This document shows positions 16,202 through 24,413 of a stretch of DNA of 64,000 bases, piece by piece. Source of the stretch: DATAEE01 sp036258175 (GTDB lineage Bacteria > Acidobacteriota > Vicinamibacteria > Vicinamibacterales > 2-12-FULL-66-21); assembly GCA_036258175.1 (NCBI GenBank), contig DATAEE010000061.1:30314-94313 (forward strand). Direction: 5' to 3'. Made by a program: the position numbers and the translations under genes. Under the pieces are notes generated by a model. The model was not told the DNA's origin and did not search any database. It saw only the letters and a list, made by a program, of their open reading frames with translations. Numbering within the stretch: position 1 is the stretch's first letter; every line of letters starts with the position of its first letter.

Positions 16202-19041
16202 TTCGGCGATGCGATCTGAGTCGTCTGCGTCTTCGGGTTGGGTCCACCGCGGAACGTCAGCAGATGATCGCGAACCGCGCGGATCTGCGCCGCGGCGTCG
16301 CCGCCCAATTCCGGGTAGAACGACTTCGGATAATCCGGCCAGAATGCCGGCATCCGTGTGCCGGGCTGAATATCCGACGGCTTGCGAAGCCATTCCAGGA
16401 TCCAGTCCGGCTGCAGCCGCTCCGATGCCATCCGCAGATCCGGCGCAAGGTTTGACGTCGGCTGATCCTTCGGGATCGCGCCGAGAACGTGGCACTGTTG
16501 ACACCGCAGCTTCTCGAAGAGCTGAGCGCCGGTCGCCGTCGCATCCGACGCGCGGACGACCTCGTGGGTCGCGAACGGCCGCATGTTGTTCGATACCGCC
16601 CCGAAGTACCCGATGACACCGTTCAGGTGATCGTCGCTGAGGCCGAAAGTGGGCATCCGGACGTCGAGCCACGGCCGGATCGTGATCGGCGCGCGCAGGA
16701 ATGCATAGAGCCAGTCGGGCCGCACTTTTGCCCCTTCGGGGGTAAGCAGTGGCGGGCCGAGCGATTCGTCGCTCAACAGCTTCTTGTAGTCGCCGCCGTT
16801 GCCTTCGATCTCGTGGCAGCCGACGCAGTTCCGGCGCGACACGAAGTTGCGGCCAGCCACGAGCGCGTCGTTCCGCATCGACGTCTGTCGGAGCGCCTGC
16901 TTCGGCTGCACGTCCCGCTGAAAACTCATCAACGCCGTGACGAGCAGGTGCGTCTCCTCGTCCGTCGTGTGGAAGTCCGGCATGCGGAGCTTCTCGAGCG
17001 GCCTCAGAACGCGGTTGCGATCGAAGACGCGCGGATCTTTCATCTTCGTGTGGAACCAGTCGAGCTTCGTATGCTCGATGTCGACGAACGCGAAGTCGAG
17101 GCGCGACGTCAGCTTGCTCCCCTGTTCGGAGAGCTCGGTGCCGATCGGCTGCTCTTTCTCGAACCCCTTGATCTCGTGGCACGAGAAGCAGCCATAGCGC
17201 GCGATCGTGCGACGCCCCAGATCGAGCTGCTTCGCTTTGCCGTCCATCTTCGACAGCGTCACCCGCGCCTGCTCCACCGGCATGACCGCACTGAGATAGT
17301 CGAACAGGACGTCGTCAGTCGCCTTCTGATCGACTTGCGCCTTGGCTTCTTCTCCGGCAGGCCCCTTGAGCGTGGTCAGGTAGGTGGCCACGTCCGCCAC
17401 CTGCGCATCGGTGAGGCGCAGGTCAGGCATGTAGGTGTCGGCGCTGTAGTGCTTCGGATCCCGCACCCAGTTGAACAGCCAGACATAGGACGTCTTGTTG
17501 CCGATGTTCTGGAGCGGCTGACCGAACGTCCGTCGCGGCCCGGCATCCCAGCGGCTCTCGTTCCCCGTGACATGACAGGCGAGACAGCCGATTGACTCGA
17601 CGATCTTCTTGCCGCTCCCCGCGTCGCCGCGCGGCGGATTCGCCACGGCCGGCTCATACGTCTCGCTGTTCGCGAACAGGTACGCGACCGCCGCGTCGAT
17701 CTCCGCTTCGTTGCGCGTCGCGTCCTCCGGACCGTTCGAGTTTGACGTGTACCAGGGCTGCGGCATCCAGGTTGCCGGCTTGATGGCCGTCGGCTTCCGC
17801 ACCCAGTTCTTCACCCACTCGGGCGTGAGCTTCGATCCGATGCGGGTAAGATTCGGCCCGGGTTTTCGCACCCCCTCGAACCCGCGCGTCTTGTGGCACG
17901 CGTAGCAGCCGGCGCGCTCGTAGGTCGCATACGCGCGCGTCAGCGTCGGCGCATTCGGGATGAACGTCTCGGACTTGTGGCACTTCGCGCAGGAGGCCTC
18001 GGTCATCCCTTTGGGAAGCATCGGGTAGTCCCACAGGTGCGGCTCTTCCCAGTGATACTGCTCTTCCCACTGGTGACGCTGCTTCTCGTTTGCAGGGGTG
18101 TGCGACGCGTCGCGGAACGTCAGCGACTGCCCCATGCCTTCGTGGCAAACGGTGCAGCCGACGTCGGACATGGGATGCGGTGAGTTGCTGCCGACATACA
18201 CGTTCAGATTCGGGTGCGTGCGGAACGGCTGCGGCCGATTCTCGTAGCCCGCTCTGTCGATCGCGAGGTGGCACGTCATGCATCGATCCATCTTCACGAC
18301 GCGCGTGAAGTTCACATCGTCGACGATGTTGGGCGTGATGACCTGCTGAACCTTGATCGTGGGCGCCATGAAATCGGCGAGGGGCGCATCGCGGAAGAAG
18401 TCCTTCACGACGCTCGGAGCGATCGCATTCAGCCGCTTCTCGAGCCGGTTCCGTTCCGCGGTCAGCTCTTCGAGCTTTTTCTGCGAATCGGCGGCGGCGC
18501 CGGTAAACTTCCCGAGCTCCGCCTGTGCGGCAGCACGCTCGGCCTCGATCTTCTCGACTTCGAGCTGAAGCTCCATGACGCGCCGCGCTTCCTCGTGGAT
18601 CGTCGCCTGGTCCTGCTTGGCGCGTTCGGGATCTTTGTTTCGCCTCGCTTCGAAGTCGTACCGGTTGACGTCGTAGTTCGCTTTCGCGAACTGATAATCC
18701 TGATTGACGCGGTACAGGCGATTCGTGAACTCTCTGACCTGCTGCTCGCGCTCGTTTACCTTCGCGCGATTCGCCGCGATCAGTTTCTCCGCCTCGGCGT
18801 GCTGCTGGCGAAGCTTTTGTACCGCCGCTTTATCAATTGTCTGGTCGAGCTGCTTCAGGTTCGCCGCCGTGACTTCCTGCTCGAGGATCGCGAAGCGGCG
18901 CTGGTAGCCCTTCCACTCGCGGTCGTAGTCGTCCCAGACCATCCAGATGACCGACACGAAGAGGAAGATGCTCGACGCGGCAAAGACTACGTTGAGGAAG
19001 TCGATGTTGTAGGCGTGCCCGATGCTCTTTTTCTCGGCCAT
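16198..19041 (-). CDS. Membrane-anchored octaheme cytochrome c with long coiled coil
   Basis: The 947-residue protein has one N-terminal membrane helix (about residues 13-36), then a charged coiled coil to about residue 225. The large periplasmic part has eight CxxCH haem sites, between about residues 254 and 851: CMTCH, CTVCH, CAKCH, CYACH, CLACH, CFSCH, CVGCH and CQQCH. Repeats of the form PEWVKNWVRKP...MPQ resemble class I cytochrome c domains. It follows the cytochrome b subunit by 13 bases, so it most likely accepts electrons from the Rieske/cytochrome b complex in place of cytochrome c1 or f. ATG 19041 is preferred over GTG 19047. Confidence 0.88.
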   Translation of the reverse strand: MAEKKSIGHAYNIDFLNVVFAASSIFLFVSVIWMVWDDYDREWKGYQRRFAILEQEVTAANLKQLDQTIDKAAVQKLRQQHAEAEKLIAANRAKVNEREQQVREFTNRLYRVNQDYQFAKANYDVNRYDFEARRNKDPERAKQDQATIHEEARRVMELQLEVEKIEAERAAAQAELGKFTGAAADSQKKLEELTAERNRLEKRLNAIAPSVVKDFFRDAPLADFMAPTIKVQQVITPNIVDDVNFTRVVKMDRCMTCHLAIDRAGYENRPQPFRTHPNLNVYVGSNSPHPMSDVGCTVCHEGMGQSLTFRDASHTPANEKQRHQWEEQYHWEEPHLWDYPMLPKGMTEASCAKCHKSETFIPNAPTLTRAYATYERAGCYACHKTRGFEGVRKPGPNLTRIGSKLTPEWVKNWVRKPTAIKPATWMPQPWYTSNSNGPEDATRNEAEIDAAVAYLFANSETYEPAVANPPRGDAGSGKKIVESIGCLACHVTGNESRWDAGPRRTFGQPLQNIGNKTSYVWLFNWVRDPKHYSADTYMPDLRLTDAQVADVATYLTTLKGPAGEEAKAQVDQKATDDVLFDYLSAVMPVEQARVTLSKMDGKAKQLDLGRRTIARYGCFSCHEIKGFEKEQPIGTELSEQGSKLTSRLDFAFVDIEHTKLDWFHTKMKDPRVFDRNRVLRPLEKLRMPDFHTTDEETHLLVTALMSFQRDVQPKQALRQTSMRNDALVAGRNFVSRRNCVGCHEIEGNGGDYKKLLSDESLGPPLLTPEGAKVRPDWLYAFLRAPITIRPWLDVRMPTFGLSDDHLNGVIGYFGAVSNNMRPFATHEVVRASDATATGAQLFEKLRCQQCHVLGAIPKDQPTSNLAPDLRMASERLQPDWILEWLRKPSDIQPGTRMPAFWPDYPKSFYPELGGDAAAQIRAVRDHLLTFRGGPNPKTQTTQIASPN

Positions 19042-19054
19042 GGTCACCAGGCGG

Positions 19055-20131
19055 CTAGATATTGAAGAAAAACTCCGGTATCGCCACGATGTACTTCAGG
19101 TTGAAAATCCAGCGCATCAGCATCTTCGCCGGCAGCGACATCATCATCAGGAAGAGGAACACAGCGACGTAGTACCGGCCGGGCCCCAGCTTCTCGTAAT
19201 ACCGTTTCAGCCCCCGCCTGGCGAGCAGGACCGGAAGCCCGAACGCATAGAACAAGACAACAAGGATTCCAAAGATCTCCCGCGTCAACCAGTTCGACGG
19301 CAGGCCCGAGCCCAGAGCACGGACCCAGATGTACTCGGACAGGTTCACGTTCGTGAGCGCCTCGAGCTTGTGGATGTCCCAGTACTCGAACGGTCCGAAG
19401 AAGTTCCAGTTGGGACCCCGCAGGAACGTGCCGAGCACGATAAGCGACGACCACAGGACGGCAAACCCGAACAGGAAGAGGGTGATCTCGACCTTCCGCT
19501 CGCGGAACGTATAGTAGCCGTTCCCTTTCGGATTGGTGTCGAGGTACGGGATGGCCATCAATCCGACGATGATCAGGCCTGGCAGGACCACTCCCGCCAG
19601 CCACGGGTCGAAGTAGACGAGCATCTCCTGCAGGCCGAGGAAGTACCACGGCGCTTTCGACGGATTCGGCGTCACCGAGCGGTTCGCCGGCTGCTCGAGC
19701 GGCGCCTTGAGCACAATCGACCAGACGATCAACAGGACCGAGCAGAGGATGAGCGAGATCAGCTCCGTATAGACCAGATCTGGCCAGACCCACACGCGGT
19801 TCTCTTCTTCCTTCTCGACCGGCGGCTTGCCTGCCGCGACGCGCTGATCGTTGAGGACCGCTTCGCGCATCGAGTACCAGACAAAGAAGAGGAGCAGGAA
19901 GATGAGGCCGACGATCGGAACGTTGTCCGGCTTGATGATGATCAGCCGGAAGTTCGGATCGAACGCGCCGAACAGGAAAAACACCGTGAGGCCCAGCAGC
20001 AGGCCGTAGCCGACCACGTTCCTCGCGAACGCGTCGCGCTTCCAGATCATGACGGCGAGAGCGCCGGACGTCAGGAGGAAAAACAGTCGCGGGTCGGCCA
20101 GCAGGTTGAAGAAGCTCTTGATCAGGTCCAT
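19055..20131 (-). CDS. Cytochrome b C-terminal (subunit IV-like) protein, enlarged
   Basis: The 358-residue membrane protein carries the C-terminal half of cytochrome b. The quinol-site region is NPSKAPWYFLGLQEML (about residue 156 on). It has about eight membrane helices, more than the three of plastid subunit IV: three extra precede the conserved core and one or two follow it. With the separate b6-like gene two bases upstream it forms the split cytochrome b of a quinol:cytochrome c oxidoreductase. Confidence 0.85.
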   Translation of the reverse strand: MDLIKSFFNLLADPRLFFLLTSGALAVMIWKRDAFARNVVGYGLLLGLTVFFLFGAFDPNFRLIIIKPDNVPIVGLIFLLLFFVWYSMREAVLNDQRVAAGKPPVEKEEENRVWVWPDLVYTELISLILCSVLLIVWSIVLKAPLEQPANRSVTPNPSKAPWYFLGLQEMLVYFDPWLAGVVLPGLIIVGLMAIPYLDTNPKGNGYYTFRERKVEITLFLFGFAVLWSSLIVLGTFLRGPNWNFFGPFEYWDIHKLEALTNVNLSEYIWVRALGSGLPSNWLTREIFGILVVLFYAFGLPVLLARRGLKRYYEKLGPGRYYVAVFLFLMMMSLPAKMLMRWIFNLKYIVAIPEFFFNI

Positions 20132-20133
20132 GG

Positions 20134-20958
20134 CTAGAGCGGCCCCGAGATCCCGCCGTCTTTCCTGACTCGCCAGAAGTGCACCGCCATCAACACCGCG
20201 ATCACGAGCGGCAGGCCGACGCAGTGCAGCACGTAAAACCGCAGCAACGCACCTTCTCCTACGAACGTGCCGCCGAGCAGCGCGAACCTGGCGTCGTCGC
20301 CGGCATGAATCAGCTTGACGTCGCCCAGCGCGAGCAGCGCCGCTCCCGGTCCCTCATGGCCGAGGAACGGCGTCGCGCGCGCCATGTTGGAGCCGACGGT
20401 AATCGCCCAGATGGCGAGCTGGTCCCATGGCAGGAGGTATCCGGTGAACGACAGCAGGAGCGTCAGCACGAGCATGATCACGCCGACGTTCCAGTTGAAC
20501 TCCCGGGGCGGCTTGTACGACCCCGTCATGAACACGCGGAACATGTGCAGCCACACGGTGATGACCATCGCATGCGCGCCCCAGCGGTGCATTTCGCGCA
20601 TGATCCCGAGCGGCACGTGTTCCCGCAGCCCGACGATGTCCGAGTAGGCGTACTCGAGCGTCGGGCGGTAATAGAACATCAGCAGCAGGCCCGTGAACGT
20701 GAGCACCAGAAACAGAAAGAAGCTCAACCCGCCCATGCACCACGTGTAGCGCAGCTTGACCCCCGACTTCCGGATGCGCACCGGGTGCAGGTGCAGGAAG
20801 ACGTTGGTGAGCATCACGAGCACGCGGTTCCGGTCGGTCACCGGCGCGCCGTGCCGGAAGATCGACTTCCAGATCTGCGTCTCGGTCAGGTAGTTCCACG
20901 CTCGCGTGAGCGCCGGCTCCTTCGGGGCGATCGTCGGAACGGTCTTGGATTCAGCCAT
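20134..20958 (-). CDS. Cytochrome b6-like subunit (N-terminal cytochrome b)
   Basis: The 274-residue protein has four membrane helices and two bis-His haem b sites. In the second helix His124 and His138 are 14 apart (HRWGAHAMVITVWLH). In the fourth helix the two His are 15 apart (LHCVGLPLVIAVLMAVH), the b6f-type spacing, whereas mitochondrial-type cytochrome b has 14. It forms the quinol oxidation site with the Rieske protein. It is part of the minus-strand operon from 22641 to 16198. Confidence 0.9.
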   Translation of the reverse strand: MAESKTVPTIAPKEPALTRAWNYLTETQIWKSIFRHGAPVTDRNRVLVMLTNVFLHLHPVRIRKSGVKLRYTWCMGGLSFFLFLVLTFTGLLLMFYYRPTLEYAYSDIVGLREHVPLGIMREMHRWGAHAMVITVWLHMFRVFMTGSYKPPREFNWNVGVIMLVLTLLLSFTGYLLPWDQLAIWAITVGSNMARATPFLGHEGPGAALLALGDVKLIHAGDDARFALLGGTFVGEGALLRFYVLHCVGLPLVIAVLMAVHFWRVRKDGGISGPL

Positions 20959-20973
20959 GTGTGTTGTCAGCGC

Positions 20974-21726
20974 CTATACCTTCAGGAACGCCTCAGGATC
21001 GATCCACTGCCCCAGCTCCTGCTGGAACTTGCGCGACTTGTCGACCAGGATCTGCCCGTCGTCGGCGAGGACGATCCGGGCACGCTCGAGCGGTCTGGGC
21101 GCCGGCCCTTCGAAGTTGATACCAGTTGGCCGGAAGCCGCTCCCGTGGCACGGGCACTTGAACTTGTTCTCCGCTAAGAGCCAGTTCGGCGTGCACCCGA
21201 GGTGCGTGCACGTGACGAGGAGCGCGTAAAAGCCGGGCGCGTTATGAGCGACGTCGTTCGGCGTCCGCACGATCCAGACGCCGAACTTCTCCTTCCAGCG
21301 TTCATCGACGCCTGGCCCGTACTCCGATGGGAAACCTATCTTGAACTGCTGCGGCGGCTCGTTGAGGACGTTCGGGAACATGAACCGGCCGGTGGCGGCC
21401 AGGGCGGCGGCCGAGGCAGCCGTGAACGATCCCCAGGCGAGCGCAATCCAGCCGCGGCGCGTGAGGAGCGGGGACGAGTCGTCGGGTGCGCGGTCCGGTT
21501 TTTTCGCTGCTTCGGCGGCGACCGTCGTCGTCTTCCCTGCGAGCTTTTCCGCCGGAACAGCGGGGGCAGTCGGCTTCGGCGGAGGCGCCGGCTTGTGGGC
21601 GGCCGGCGCGGGGGCTGCCGGGGCGGCTGCGGCCGGCGCGACATGCGACGGCGTCAGCGGCTGGGCCGGCGGGTTCGGCGCCTTCTTCGGTGGATCCGCG
21701 GTTTCGTCAATCGGGTCGTCTGCCAC
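20974..21726 (-). CDS. Rieske iron-sulfur protein with long Pro/Ala-rich N-terminus
   Basis: In this 250-residue protein the [2Fe-2S] ligands are Cys173 and His175 in CTHLGC, and Cys191 and His194 in CPCHGSGF. Cys178 and Cys193 can form the usual disulfide. A membrane helix (WIALAWGSFTAASAAALAAT) lies near residues 92-111. Before it is an unusually long Ala/Pro/Lys-rich cytoplasmic extension. It passes electrons from quinol to the octaheme cytochrome in this complex. Confidence 0.92.
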   Translation of the reverse strand: MADDPIDETADPPKKAPNPPAQPLTPSHVAPAAAAPAAPAPAAHKPAPPPKPTAPAVPAEKLAGKTTTVAAEAAKKPDRAPDDSSPLLTRRGWIALAWGSFTAASAAALAATGRFMFPNVLNEPPQQFKIGFPSEYGPGVDERWKEKFGVWIVRTPNDVAHNAPGFYALLVTCTHLGCTPNWLLAENKFKCPCHGSGFRPTGINFEGPAPRPLERARIVLADDGQILVDKSRKFQQELGQWIDPEAFLKV

Positions 21727-21744
21727 GAATCTCCTTTAGGCTCC

Positions 21745-22641
21745 CTACGAATGCGGCCAGTCGCGCAGCGCTTCGAGCGCTGCCTGCCGGACCTTCAGAC
21801 TGTCGTCCTGCCGGCTGAGCGAGACGATCGGCTCATGCAGCTCGGGCGCTTTCAGCCGGGAGGCCGCGCGCACGCCGCTGATCATCACGTCGCCGATCGG
21901 ATCGATGTTGGCGTCGCGCGGCACAGTCCGTGTGACCGTTTTCTGCACGTACGCTCGATCGAGCATCTGACGCAGGACGGGAACGCCATCTGCTATCCCA
22001 TCTTCCGCCAACGCGACCGCGGCATTCCACTGTACGTCGGGCGCGGGGTCGTTCAGCGCCGTGCGCAGCGTATCTCGCTGCGCATCGCCGGGTAGCACAC
22101 CGAGGGCGAACACCACGACCTTTCGAACCCCCGCATCGTCGGAGGCGTACAACTTCTGGAGGTCCGGGACTGCGGCGGCATCCCCCGTTGCGCCAAGCGC
22201 CCAGACGACGGCGATGCGGGTTTCTGCGTCAGCCGGCAGTAGCGCGGCCAGAAGCGCCTCCGTCGCGCCCGCAGGCGGCGGCGTCAGGCGTCCGATCGCA
22301 AGCGCCAGATAGCGCTGGACTCTCGGATCGTCGCCCTGCGATTCCTGGAAGGCCTTGACGAGCGCCGGCCCAAGCCCGGGGCTCCGCTTCTGGAGCTCGG
22401 GATCCGCCATCCTTCGCGACAGTTCGTAAGCGGCGGGCCAACGCCGCGATCCGCGCGTCGTCTGCAGCTCAACCAGGTAGTCCTCCGCGGATCGCTCGTC
22501 CACCATCAGCATGCGGAAGCCCGCGTAGATCGCGACCACCACGGCCACCACGGCCAGCGGGATCAGAAAAAACTGGACGGCAAGGGGCGCGGCGGATGGA
22601 CCCGGGCGGGGAGCGTCTTCACGCTCGACGAGTTTTTCCAT
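21745..22641 (-). CDS. HEAT-repeat membrane protein at the head of the cytochrome operon
   Basis: The 298-residue protein has one membrane helix (FFLIPLAVVAVVVAIYAGF, about residues 25-43) and a periplasmic array of HEAT/PBS-lyase-type repeats (TRIAVVWALGATGDAAAVPD, GVRKVVVFALGVLP, DVQWNAAVALAEDGIADGVP). It carries no haem or metal motif. Being first in the operon, 18 bases before the Rieske gene, it is probably an assembly or accessory subunit of the quinol:cytochrome c complex; that role is inferred. Confidence 0.75.
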   Translation of the reverse strand: MEKLVEREDAPRPGPSAAPLAVQFFLIPLAVVAVVVAIYAGFRMLMVDERSAEDYLVELQTTRGSRRWPAAYELSRRMADPELQKRSPGLGPALVKAFQESQGDDPRVQRYLALAIGRLTPPPAGATEALLAALLPADAETRIAVVWALGATGDAAAVPDLQKLYASDDAGVRKVVVFALGVLPGDAQRDTLRTALNDPAPDVQWNAAVALAEDGIADGVPVLRQMLDRAYVQKTVTRTVPRDANIDPIGDVMISGVRAASRLKAPELHEPIVSLSRQDDSLKVRQAALEALRDWPHS

Positions 22642-22707
22642 TCGTCCGTCTGAGGGAGTACCGTGTAGAACTGCGATTGAGTTTGTACTACGAATGTTTC
22701 ACGAAGG

Positions 22708-23262
22708 TCAAATCTTCGGCAGCGTCACGTCGAGCTGCGACTGGTACTTTCCGCGCTTGTCCGCGTATGAGGTCTCGCAGGGCTCATCGCTCTGGAAGAA
22801 GAGCACCTGTGCGATTCCCTCGTTGGCGTAGATCTTGGCCGGCAGTGGCGTCGTGTTCGAGATCTCGAGCGTAGCGGTCCCCTCCCACTCCGGCTCGAAG
22901 GGCGTCACGTTGACGATGATCCCGCAGCGGGCGTAAGTGGACTTTCCGAGGCATACCGTCAGCACGTCACGGGGAATCCGGAAGTACTCGACGGTCCGCG
23001 CCAGCGCGAACGAGTTGGGCGGGACGATGCAGATCGGCGCCTTGATGTCGACGAACGACCGTGGATCGAACGCCTTCGGGTCGATGACCGTCGTGTTGAT
23101 GTTGGTGAAGACCTTGAACTCGTCGGCCACACGGATGTCGTAGCCGTACGAAGACACGCCGTACGACACGACTCCTGCCCGTACCTGGCGCTGCTCGAAC
23201 GGCTCGATCATGCGGTGCTCGAGCGCCATGCGACGGATCCACTTGTCAGACTTGATAGCCAT
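22708..23262 (-). CDS. dcd: dCTP deaminase
   Basis: This 184-residue enzyme deaminates dCTP to dUTP for dTTP synthesis. Family features are GVSSYGYDIRVADEF, the substrate-binding LARTVEYFRIPRDV, FEPEWEGTATLEISNTT with the catalytic Glu, and NEGIAQVLFFQSDEPCETSY. The length is normal. It may be the monofunctional or the bifunctional dUTP-forming type. A 66-base gap separates it from the HEAT-repeat gene downstream. Confidence 0.92.
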   Translation of the reverse strand: MAIKSDKWIRRMALEHRMIEPFEQRQVRAGVVSYGVSSYGYDIRVADEFKVFTNINTTVIDPKAFDPRSFVDIKAPICIVPPNSFALARTVEYFRIPRDVLTVCLGKSTYARCGIIVNVTPFEPEWEGTATLEISNTTPLPAKIYANEGIAQVLFFQSDEPCETSYADKRGKYQSQLDVTLPKI

Positions 23263-23317
23263 GTCTTCTTTCTTTGTCTTGCGCTGCGCTGAGGTGAGCG
23301 ACCGTCCGGTATCCCGG

Positions 23318-23512
23318 CTACCTTCGCAGCAATGTGAAAACGAGCGTGAGTATAAGCGACACGAGAATCGAGGTGCCCAGCGGAAAGTAGAACGTGATGC
23401 CGCCGCGGCGGAACGTGAAGTCTCCCGGCAGCCGTCCGAGCGGCAGGCCGAGCATCATCAGCGCGCCCGCGCCCGCGATCAGTAACCCGATGAGAAGAAC
23501 TGTTTTACCCAC
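23318..23512 (-). CDS. DUF2905 small membrane protein
   Basis: The 64-residue protein has two membrane helices (TVLLIGLLIAGAGALMMLG and LGTSILVSLILTLVFTLL) joined by the conserved LGRLPGDFTFRRGGITFYFP. This is the DUF2905 pattern. Function is unknown; it is often near housekeeping genes, as here between ndk and dcd. Confidence 0.85.
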   Translation of the reverse strand: MGKTVLLIGLLIAGAGALMMLGLPLGRLPGDFTFRRGGITFYFPLGTSILVSLILTLVFTLLRR

Positions 23513-23544
23513 GAAACGAGCGTCGTAGAAAAGAGCGTCGTAGC

Positions 23545-23562
23545 GCAGCCCTTCAGGGCTGC
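23545..23562. repeat. Palindrome GCAGCCCT-TC-AGGGCTGC
   Basis: A perfect 8-bp inverted repeat with a 2-base centre sits between ndk and the DUF2905 gene, preceded by two copies of GAGCGTCGTAG. It may form a hairpin in the transcript. The CAGCCCTTCAGGGCTG core looks like a dispersed intergenic repeat. Confidence 0.55.
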
Positions 23563-23570
23563 ACCCGGCG

Positions 23571-23984
23571 TCAGATCAGTTCGATACCAGCGAAGAAATA
23601 CGCCACCTCGAACGCCGCGGTCTCCGGCGCGTCGGATCCGTGCGTCGCATTGCGCTCGATGGATGCGCCGAATTCCTTGCGGATCGTGCCACCGTCCGCC
23701 TTCGCCGGGTCGGTCGCGCCCATCAGCGTCCGCCACCTCTTGATCGCGTCCGGCGCTTCGAGCGCCAGCACCACCGCGGGTCCGGACGACATGAACTCGG
23801 TCAGGCTCTTGAAGAAAGGCCGCTCCCGATGAACGGCGTAGAAACCTTCCGCTTCAGCTTTCGACAGACGGACGAGCCGCATGGCACGAATCTGGAATCC
23901 CGACTCCTCGATGCGTTGAAGGATCTTGCCGGCGAGCCCGCGTCCGACGGCGTCCGGTTTGATGATGGCCAACGTCCGTTCCAT
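23571..23984 (-). CDS. ndk: Nucleoside diphosphate kinase
   Basis: This 137-residue enzyme moves the terminal phosphate from ATP to other NDPs through a phospho-His. The active-site His is in ERNATHGSDAPETA. ERTLAIIKPDAV at the N-terminus and FFKSLTEFMSSGPAVVLALE are family hallmarks. No Shine-Dalgarno is seen. A perfect TATAAT ends 9 bases before the ATG, so translation is probably leaderless. Confidence 0.95.
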   Translation of the reverse strand: MERTLAIIKPDAVGRGLAGKILQRIEESGFQIRAMRLVRLSKAEAEGFYAVHRERPFFKSLTEFMSSGPAVVLALEAPDAIKRWRTLMGATDPAKADGGTIRKEFGASIERNATHGSDAPETAAFEVAYFFAGIELI

Positions 23985-23993
23985 ATCCGGTGG

Positions 23994-23999
23994 ATTATA
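23994..23999 (-). promoter_or_regulatory. TATAAT -10 of ndk, 9 bases before the start codon
   Basis: A consensus TATAAT on the minus strand is followed by CCACCGGAT and then ATG. Transcription would begin about 2 bases before the start codon. No convincing -35 is visible. Confidence 0.65.
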
Positions 24000-24000
24000 T

Positions 24001-24189
24001 ATGCCTCAACACCCGACACAGAGTGACGATCCAGACGCTCAGAAGGGCGCGGTCGAGGGCGATCGGCCCGACCAGCCGCAGCACGCCAACCCGCATGGAC
24101 CTGGCGTCAACGATCAGGGCCTGCCGAACGATCCCGTCGGGATCGCCGAGGACGTTCTCGGCGCCAACGAGGATGAGAGTCAGGGATAG
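24001..24189 (+). CDS. Small acidic hydrophilic protein, unknown
   Basis: This 62-residue protein is rich in Asp, Gln, Pro and Asn, with no membrane segment or cysteine. The C-terminal part (GLPNDPVGIAEDVLGANEDE, then SQG) looks like a conserved tail I associate with small acidobacterial proteins. GGTGGA lies 6 bases before the ATG. It is divergent from ndk and overlaps its promoter. Coding status is moderately supported by length and spacing, not by a known family. Confidence 0.5.
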   Translation: MPQHPTQSDDPDAQKGAVEGDRPDQPQHANPHGPGVNDQGLPNDPVGIAEDVLGANEDESQG

Positions 24190-24198
24190 ATAGATCGT

Positions 24199-24412
24199 GC
24201 CTCGGGATTCGGGCCTCGTGCCTCGGGCGGTACCTCGTGCCTCGGACCTCGGTGGTGCCTCGGACCTCGGTGGTGCGTCGGATCTCGGTGGTGCGTCGGA
24301 TCTCGGTGGTGCCTCAGCGCCTCGGATCTGGCGAGGGACGAGCTACGAGGCACTGACGAGGAACGAGCGACGAGGCACTGCCCGAGGCACGTGGAACGAG
24401 GCCCGAGGCCCG
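24199..24412. repeat. Heptad repeat block, GCCTCGG family, with four 18-bp tandem units
   Basis: The whole gap between the small ORF and the korB stop is built of 7-base words (GCCTCGG, GATTCGG, GCCTCGT, GCCTCGG from 24199). At 24239-24310 there are four 18-bp direct units (GCCTCGGACCTCGGTGGT, the last two reading GCGTCGGATCTCGGTGGT). The right part uses the reverse complement words (ACGAGGCAC, CGAGGCCCGAGG), so the two halves can pair as long imperfect arms. There are no spacers of CRISPR type. Confidence 0.85.
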
Positions 24413-24413
24413 T

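Noticed and set aside
19022..20137. 371-residue plus-strand frame opposite the cytochrome b subunit IV gene
   Set aside because: Charged antisense shadow; the minus strand encodes a well-formed membrane protein.
24239..24310. CRISPR array
   Set aside because: Units are 18 bp, contiguous and lack unique spacers; no cas genes are near.
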